Shown here one piece after another: positions 28,334 through 32,749 of a stretch of DNA of 32,749 nt. A program made the position numbers and the translations under genes. The notes below the pieces were generated by a model, which worked only from the letters and a program-made list of their open reading frames with translations, did not search any database and was not told where the DNA came from. This stretch comes from an uncultured Verrucomicrobia subdivision 3 bacterium (GTDB lineage: Bacteria > Verrucomicrobiota > Verrucomicrobiia > Limisphaerales > UBA11358). The first letter of the stretch is position 1, and each line of letters begins with the position of its first letter. Location of the stretch: NCBI GenBank assembly GCA_903911825.1, contig CAIWFB010000322.1, positions 1 through 32,749 on the forward strand, given 5' to 3'.

Positions 28334-29449
28334 TTATAAAATCACCAAGTCATCGCGATGCACCAATTCCTCTTTAGGCAAACTGCGTTCGTTCACGGCG
28401 GCAGAGCCGAAGCGCGCGATGCCGCGGGCAAATTCCATGCCGTCCAAATCGCAGATACGCACCACGTCGTCCGCTGCAAAATCCCCTTCGCAACGCGCTA
28501 CGCCGGGCGGCAGCAGGCTCTTGCCCGCTTCGCGCAACGCCTTCTTCGCTCCGTCGTCCACGAACAACGTGCCTTTTGGATGATGAAAGAACGCGATCCA
28601 ACGCTTGCGACCTTGCAACTTGGCGGTTTGCGCGACGAACAGTGTGCCGTCGTCCGCACCGCTCAAGATTTTCGCCAGAATATTTTTGTCGCGACCCGAG
28701 GCGATGACCAGCGGAATGCCGGAGCGCACCACGATCTTCGCCGCATCAATCTTCGACTTCATGCCGCCCACGGCGGTGACGCTGGTGGTGCCGCCGGCCA
28801 TCGCTTCGATGGTGCCGTCGATCTGTTCGATGACGGAAAGCGTTTTGGCATTGGCCGCGCCGAAATTTTCGATGACGCCGTCCACGGTCGTGAGAATCAC
28901 CAGCAAGTCGGCCGGTAACAGCGACGCGACGAGGGCGGACAATTTGTCGTTGTCGCCAAATTTGATTTCCGTGAACGACACCGCGTCGTTCTCATTGATG
29001 ATGGGAATGACGCCGCGATTCAGGAGCGTGACGAGCGTGTTGCGGGCGTTGAGGTGGCGTTCGTGATGTTCCAGATCGTCGTGCGTGAGCAGCACTTGCG
29101 CGACGACGAGGCCATGCGCGGAAAATAGTTTATCATACACCGCCATGAGGCGCGATTGTCCGACGGCGGCGCAGGCTTGTTTCTCCGCGAGATCCGTGGG
29201 GCGATTGGCGTAACCGAGCGCGCCCATACCCGCGCCGACCGCGCCGCTGGTGACGACGACGACTTCTTTGCCCGCTTTGCGAAGCGCGGCGACTTGCGCC
29301 ACGATTTGCTCGAGCTGCGTCGGATCGATCAGCTTCTGGCTGTCGGTGAGCACACCGGTGCCGAGCTTGACGACGAGGCGCGAAACAGATTTGAGAGAGT
29401 CACGATGCACGCGGGAGCTTAGGAAAATTTCGGGAACTGAAAAAGGCAA
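28334..29449 (-). CDS. proB: Glutamate 5-kinase with C-terminal PUA domain
   Basis: RLVVKLGTGVLTD, VVVTSGAVGAGMGALGY, INENDAVSFTEIKFGDNDKLSALVASL. True start may be inside the ORF. Confidence 0.95.
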   Translation of the reverse strand: MPFSVPEIFLSSRVHRDSLKSVSRLVVKLGTGVLTDSQKLIDPTQLEQIVAQVAALRKAGKEVVVVTSGAVGAGMGALGYANRPTDLAEKQACAAVGQSRLMAVYDKLFSAHGLVVAQVLLTHDDLEHHERHLNARNTLVTLLNRGVIPIINENDAVSFTEIKFGDNDKLSALVASLLPADLLVILTTVDGVIENFGAANAKTLSVIEQIDGTIEAMAGGTTSVTAVGGMKSKIDAAKIVVRSGIPLVIASGRDKNILAKILSGADDGTLFVAQTAKLQGRKRWIAFFHHPKGTLFVDDGAKKALREAGKSLLPPGVARCEGDFAADDVVRICDLDGMEFARGIARFGSAAVNERSLPKEELVHRDDLVIL

Positions 29450-29459
29450 AATACCGTCG

Positions 29460-30128
29460 TCACTTCAAGTTCGCGGGCGTGACGAGCGAGCCGAAGAAAT
29501 CCCCGCTGCGCAGTGCGATGAGCAACACCAAGCCCGCCAAATCCGCCGGTTGCTTCACGTCTTTGAGCACTTGATTATCAATCCCGACTTTTTGCTCGCG
29601 ATTGTTTTGCGGATCTTTCAGATCAATGAACTTCAGCGTGCCGACGGAGACGTTCAGCACATCAATGCCCGCGAATTCCAAGTTTGTCCGCCGTTTCAAT
29701 TCGTTCAGGTCTTTGCTTTTCGCGAGGCTATCTTTCGTGGGCAACGCCAGACCGAGTGCGAGAATGTTCGTCTGGCCCGCTTCATTTTTGACGATGTCGA
29801 GCTCGCCGAGATTGAAGCGCACCAGCGTGCAATGCAGCTTGCCTTGGTTCAGCGCGGGTTTGTCGTATGCCACGTGGATTTCGGGAATGCTTAAGAACGG
29901 CGTGCCGCCAAACTCCGGCGGATTGTGCAGCTTCAAATCCTTGATGGTCACCACGGATTCCAGCAGGCCGAAATGGAATTTCCCGATCTCCACCTGCATC
30001 CCCGTTTGCTGACGAATGCTCCGCTCCGTGATCACGCGCAGAATCGTGTCCAGCGACAACAGGAAAACCACCAGCAACACCACCGCCAGTCGTAACAGGC
30101 GAAAAATCCATTTGAACAACCATTTCAT
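29460..30128 (-). CDS. AsmA-like membrane-anchored protein of unknown function
   Basis: N-terminal TM followed by VEIGKFHFGLLESVVTIKDLKLHNPPEFGGTPFLSIPEIHV. Confidence 0.65.
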   Translation of the reverse strand: MKWLFKWIFRLLRLAVVLLVVFLLSLDTILRVITERSIRQQTGMQVEIGKFHFGLLESVVTIKDLKLHNPPEFGGTPFLSIPEIHVAYDKPALNQGKLHCTLVRFNLGELDIVKNEAGQTNILALGLALPTKDSLAKSKDLNELKRRTNLEFAGIDVLNVSVGTLKFIDLKDPQNNREQKVGIDNQVLKDVKQPADLAGLVLLIALRSGDFFGSLVTPANLK

Positions 30129-30131
30129 AAC

Positions 30132-30740
30132 TCAAAGCTTCACATCCTCCGGGCGCACTTCCAAGCATTCGTCCTGATCTTCCCAGACCATCGTCGCGTA
30201 ACTCTCCAGCAACTTCGGCGCGAGTTCTGAGCCCGCGTGCGCGAGCAGTTTCTCCGCCTCCAACGCCGCCGCTTCAAACGCCGTATCGTAATTACCCGAA
30301 GCCCGCCGTTGCCGGTCATCCCAATGCGCCACCGCGTGCACCGGCTCGTAAAGTTTCGCCCACTGTTCCACCGCCTCGCGCTGTTCCACCGGCAACTCCT
30401 CGAACGGCACCAGAATTTCGTTGCAATGCTGGCAGATCAAGCCTTCCGCCCGCACATCCCGCGTGAGCAACGGCAGGAACGGCGCCCGGCAGCAGGGCGA
30501 TTCCACATAACCCGCCGGCGGCGTGGCTAGCCGTTTGAACCAGATCTGTTTCTCGTGCGCCACTTGCGCCGCCAGCCGATACGCCCCCAACAGCGGATGC
30601 GACAGCCGCCACGCGCGCCCTTCCAATTGACCGAGCGTTTGCGCCAGCCAACGCGCCAGCGTCAGGTCATCCCAATCGCGGAACACGCGGCCGTATTGTT
30701 TCCAGAGCGTATCCAACGATGATTCGGGGCCAAAAGACAT
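30132..30740 (-). CDS. Hypothetical protein with CC/CxxC putative metal-binding motif
   Basis: ESPCCRAPFLPLLTRDVRAEGLICQHCNEILVPFEELP; start placed at MSFGPESSLD (30740), ORF extends to 30797. Confidence 0.65.
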   Translation of the reverse strand: MSFGPESSLDTLWKQYGRVFRDWDDLTLARWLAQTLGQLEGRAWRLSHPLLGAYRLAAQVAHEKQIWFKRLATPPAGYVESPCCRAPFLPLLTRDVRAEGLICQHCNEILVPFEELPVEQREAVEQWAKLYEPVHAVAHWDDRQRRASGNYDTAFEAAALEAEKLLAHAGSELAPKLLESYATMVWEDQDECLEVRPEDVKL

Positions 30741-30947
30741 GCGGCAAGGATGCGGCGGCTGGGCAAATTTGTCGAGCGATGTTGAAGTCCGGGCCACGCC
30801 AGAGCAGCAGCCTCATCCGCCTTGCGCGGCCATTCGACTTACCACGCATCGTCTCGGCAAACCCTGTTATCGCCAGGCCAAGGATGATTAGCCTGCGCGC
30901 CCAGCTTGCTTGCCCAGCAACAATCTCGTCTAACCCAACAGAAAACA

Positions 30948-31246
30948 GTGGCGCTATTTTGAAAATAGAACCACAGGGACAAAGTTTGCTAGCTTGCTCG
31001 CGCGGAATCTGTGGTTCTATTTTAGAAATAGCGCCACAGGAAAGCCTGACTCCAGCTTGGAAATGTCGTCCGAGTGGTTCTAAATGCAAAATAGAACCAC
31101 AGAAACCATTTCCGCAAGCTAGTCACCAAAGAGTTAGTGGTTCTATTTAAGAAATAGAGCCACTGAAATGATGAGTGCAAGCTAGAGCAACGAGTTTCTG
31201 TGGCTCTAATTTGAAAATAGAACCACTGAAACGGCCGGGGCCAGCT
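30948..31246. repeat. Array of five 27-bp imperfect palindromes at exact 63-bp period with AGCT-centred 36-bp spacers
   Basis: Units: 30948-30974 GTGGCGCTATTTTGAAAATAGAACCAC; 31011-31037 GTGGTTCTATTTTAGAAATAGCGCCAC; 31074-31100 GTGGTTCTAAATGCAAAATAGAACCAC; 31137-31163 GTGGTTCTATTTAAGAAATAGAGCCAC; 31200-31226 GTGGCTCTAATTTGAAAATAGAACCAC. AGCT at 30991, 31054, 31117, 31180, 31243 (every step 63 bp). Confidence 0.97.
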
Positions 31247-31400
31247 AGGTGAGCGAACCAACTAGGTCGAAAAGGCGGGGTTTTAGTGATTTTTCCGGGT
31301 TGGCAAGGTCGTTTGGCGAGGAAACTGACCTTTGACCAACGGGAACCGGCCGAGCTGGCTCCAACCCATTACAGCCAGCGCCGACGGCGCGAATGATCCT

Positions 31401-31543
31401 AGCCCGTAGTTTCAACTGCGGGTTGGCGCCACCAATCCAAACCAGTCCTGCAGGGACGACTGAACCCTAGGCGACCCTGCTTCAGCCGCCCCGGTGGGGC
31501 GGGATTGTTTTTGGCCCTGAACCCGCAGTTGAAACTGCGGGCT
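31401..31543. repeat. REP-doublet/REPIN-like inverted repeat pair
   Basis: AGCCCGTAGTTTCAACTGCGGGTT (31401-31424) and AACCCGCAGTTGAAACTGCGGGCT (31520-31543) are inverted with 1 mismatch; each half is itself palindromic; internal hairpin CCGCCCCGGTGGGGCGG at 31486-31502. Confidence 0.8.
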
Positions 31544-31659
31544 ATTTTCAATAGTCCCTGCGGGACTCCGGCGGGTAGGGCAGAGCTGCCGCTCGGCCGC
31601 GTGGCTAGACCGGCGGATGTTGGTTCCCGCCGCAGATTGCTGGCTGATTTCCGCTCTCG

Positions 31660-31875
31660 GTGCGCGCGGGGCAAGCCGCGCAAGGCGGTGCCACCGGCGG
31701 CATCGACGACACCACGCACCAAGCCGCCGTGGCCCTGCACATCGTGGACACCGTCGTGCGGAATAAATACAAAGCCGACCCCGCCAAGCTGGCCGAATGG
31801 GTCATTGCCAGCCACGTAGAGAAACATACCCCCGCCAAAAAAGTGACGCCCGCCCCCACGCCCAAACCGGTTTGA
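31660..31875 (+). pseudogene. Short ORF, possible C-terminal fragment of a larger gene
   Basis: 71 aa with non-ATG start; HQAAVALHIVDTVVRNKYKADPAKLAEWVIASHVEKHTPAKKVTPAPTPKPV looks like a natural C-terminus; embedded in hairpin-rich DNA. Confidence 0.35.
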
Positions 31876-32109
31876 ACGAACGCCGGGTAGGGACAGACCG
31901 CCGGGCTGTCCCCGCCCGCGCTTTCCCGTTTTTGGGCGGGCGGCGGGGGATTCCGCTGGCCCAAAAGCGGGGAACCGCCAGCGGGGCCGGCGCAGCGCGC
32001 CCAGCCCTACCGGCAAAGGCTGCCGAAACCCTAGCTGGACAAAGCGAAACCACAGAATTAACGTCTCCACTCATGAACTGTTACACGCCCTTTCGGCTAC
32101 CGAAAACCT

Positions 32110-32687
32110 GTTAGGCGCATGAAAGCACGCATCTTCAAATTTGTTAAGTGGTTTCTCCTTATTTGGGGTGGCATTTCATTCGTTGCCGCTGTTTATATCG
32201 CAATTTGGTTTGGTCGGTTTGTTTTGCCAAACCCCGCGAAGATTGATTCTGCTTCGCCGCATGATGTTAGCTACGTTCTCGACGGGTGTCATTTTGGTGG
32301 CAAGCAAATTGAGAGAGTCGTTCATAGTTACATCGGTTCCCATGGGTTGCTAGATGGTGGCGATGCTGATGCTTTTGCCATCAAGATTTCCAACATAGAT
32401 GAAGCAGATTTTGTCCCTAAAAAAGACCACCCAAACGAGCATTGGTTTCGTGGCGACCAGCTTCCACCAGTTCTTGACGCTGCTGTGAGTTTGGTTTCTG
32501 GGTGGCATAATAGGTTTCCTTGGTTTCCGACTGGAGCAGAGTTGAGAAGCCCGGAAGTCTATGTGTATCCGATGGACTTTTATTGTTGTTGTGGCAGCGT
32601 TGATCCGGCGATGGCCACATTGGTTTTTGTTCGCAAGACCGACAACATGATGTTTTATTTCAAAGACAGACGATGAATGCGCCTAAC
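32110..32687 (+). mobile_element. Putative integron gene cassette boundaries (attC-like core sites)
   Basis: GTTAGGCGCAT (32110-32120) and its exact reverse complement ATGCGCCTAAC (32677-32687) flank a single ORF; these match the GTTRRRY and RYYYAAC core consensuses. Confidence 0.5.
32119..32676 (+). CDS. Hypothetical membrane-anchored protein in a putative integron-type gene cassette
   Basis: 185 aa with N-terminal TM; ATG 3 bp after GTTAGGC, GCCTAAC starts 5 bp after the stop codon. Confidence 0.75.
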   Translation: MKARIFKFVKWFLLIWGGISFVAAVYIAIWFGRFVLPNPAKIDSASPHDVSYVLDGCHFGGKQIERVVHSYIGSHGLLDGGDADAFAIKISNIDEADFVPKKDHPNEHWFRGDQLPPVLDAAVSLVSGWHNRFPWFPTGAELRSPEVYVYPMDFYCCCGSVDPAMATLVFVRKTDNMMFYFKDRR

Positions 32688-32749
32688 CAATCGCGAGCCC
32701 GTGTGAAAACTATTTAAATTAGTGGCTTAGTAAGTGGGTTTCTTAGTTA

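Noticed and set aside
30948-31226. CRISPR array (27-bp repeats, 36-bp spacers)
   Set aside because: Sizes fit, but all spacers share an AGCT core at the same position, the repeats vary in compensated pairs and alternate in orientation, and no cas genes are present.
31022-31261. Genuine 79-aa repeat protein
   Set aside because: Not reported as a CDS: likely by-product of a 63-bp palindromic array; no start context or coding evidence.
32041-32116. Complete upstream attC site
   Set aside because: Only the GTTAGGC end and a small TTTCGG-CTA-CCGAAA hairpin are visible; no clear RYYYAAC partner found.

Overview
The window looks like a chromosomal segment from a Verrucomicrobiota-like bacterium (lineage inferred from gene content: PSCyt/PSD1 + DUF1501 pair, TIGR04073-like protein, TMTC-like TPR protein). 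About 28 kb (2.5-30.7 kb) is ordinary housekeeping: msrBA, PSCyt/DUF1501, bioD, tol-pal, tatAC, ispE, murJ, tyrS, cheX-like, ptsI, efp, nrdR, hinT-like, mazG, proB. Both ends are accessory. Left end (1-2.44 kb): a SIR2-like ORF absent from the supplied ORF track because it runs off the window edge. It appears decayed at its 5' end and interrupted by an IS21-like terminus, and is followed by an excisionase-like gene and a tyrosine recombinase next to tRNA-Ser(CGA). Right end (30.9-32.7 kb): five 27-bp imperfect palindromes at an exact 63-bp period, with an AGCT core at the exact midpoint of each 36-bp spacer and compensated substitutions that make units 1/2 and 4/5 inverted partners. Next come a REP-doublet-like inverted repeat, a hairpin-dense segment, and an ORF bounded by GTTAGGC/GCCTAAC like an integron gene cassette. 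The 63-bp array is the best candidate for something undescribed. No database search was run; all family names come from motif recognition in the translations.
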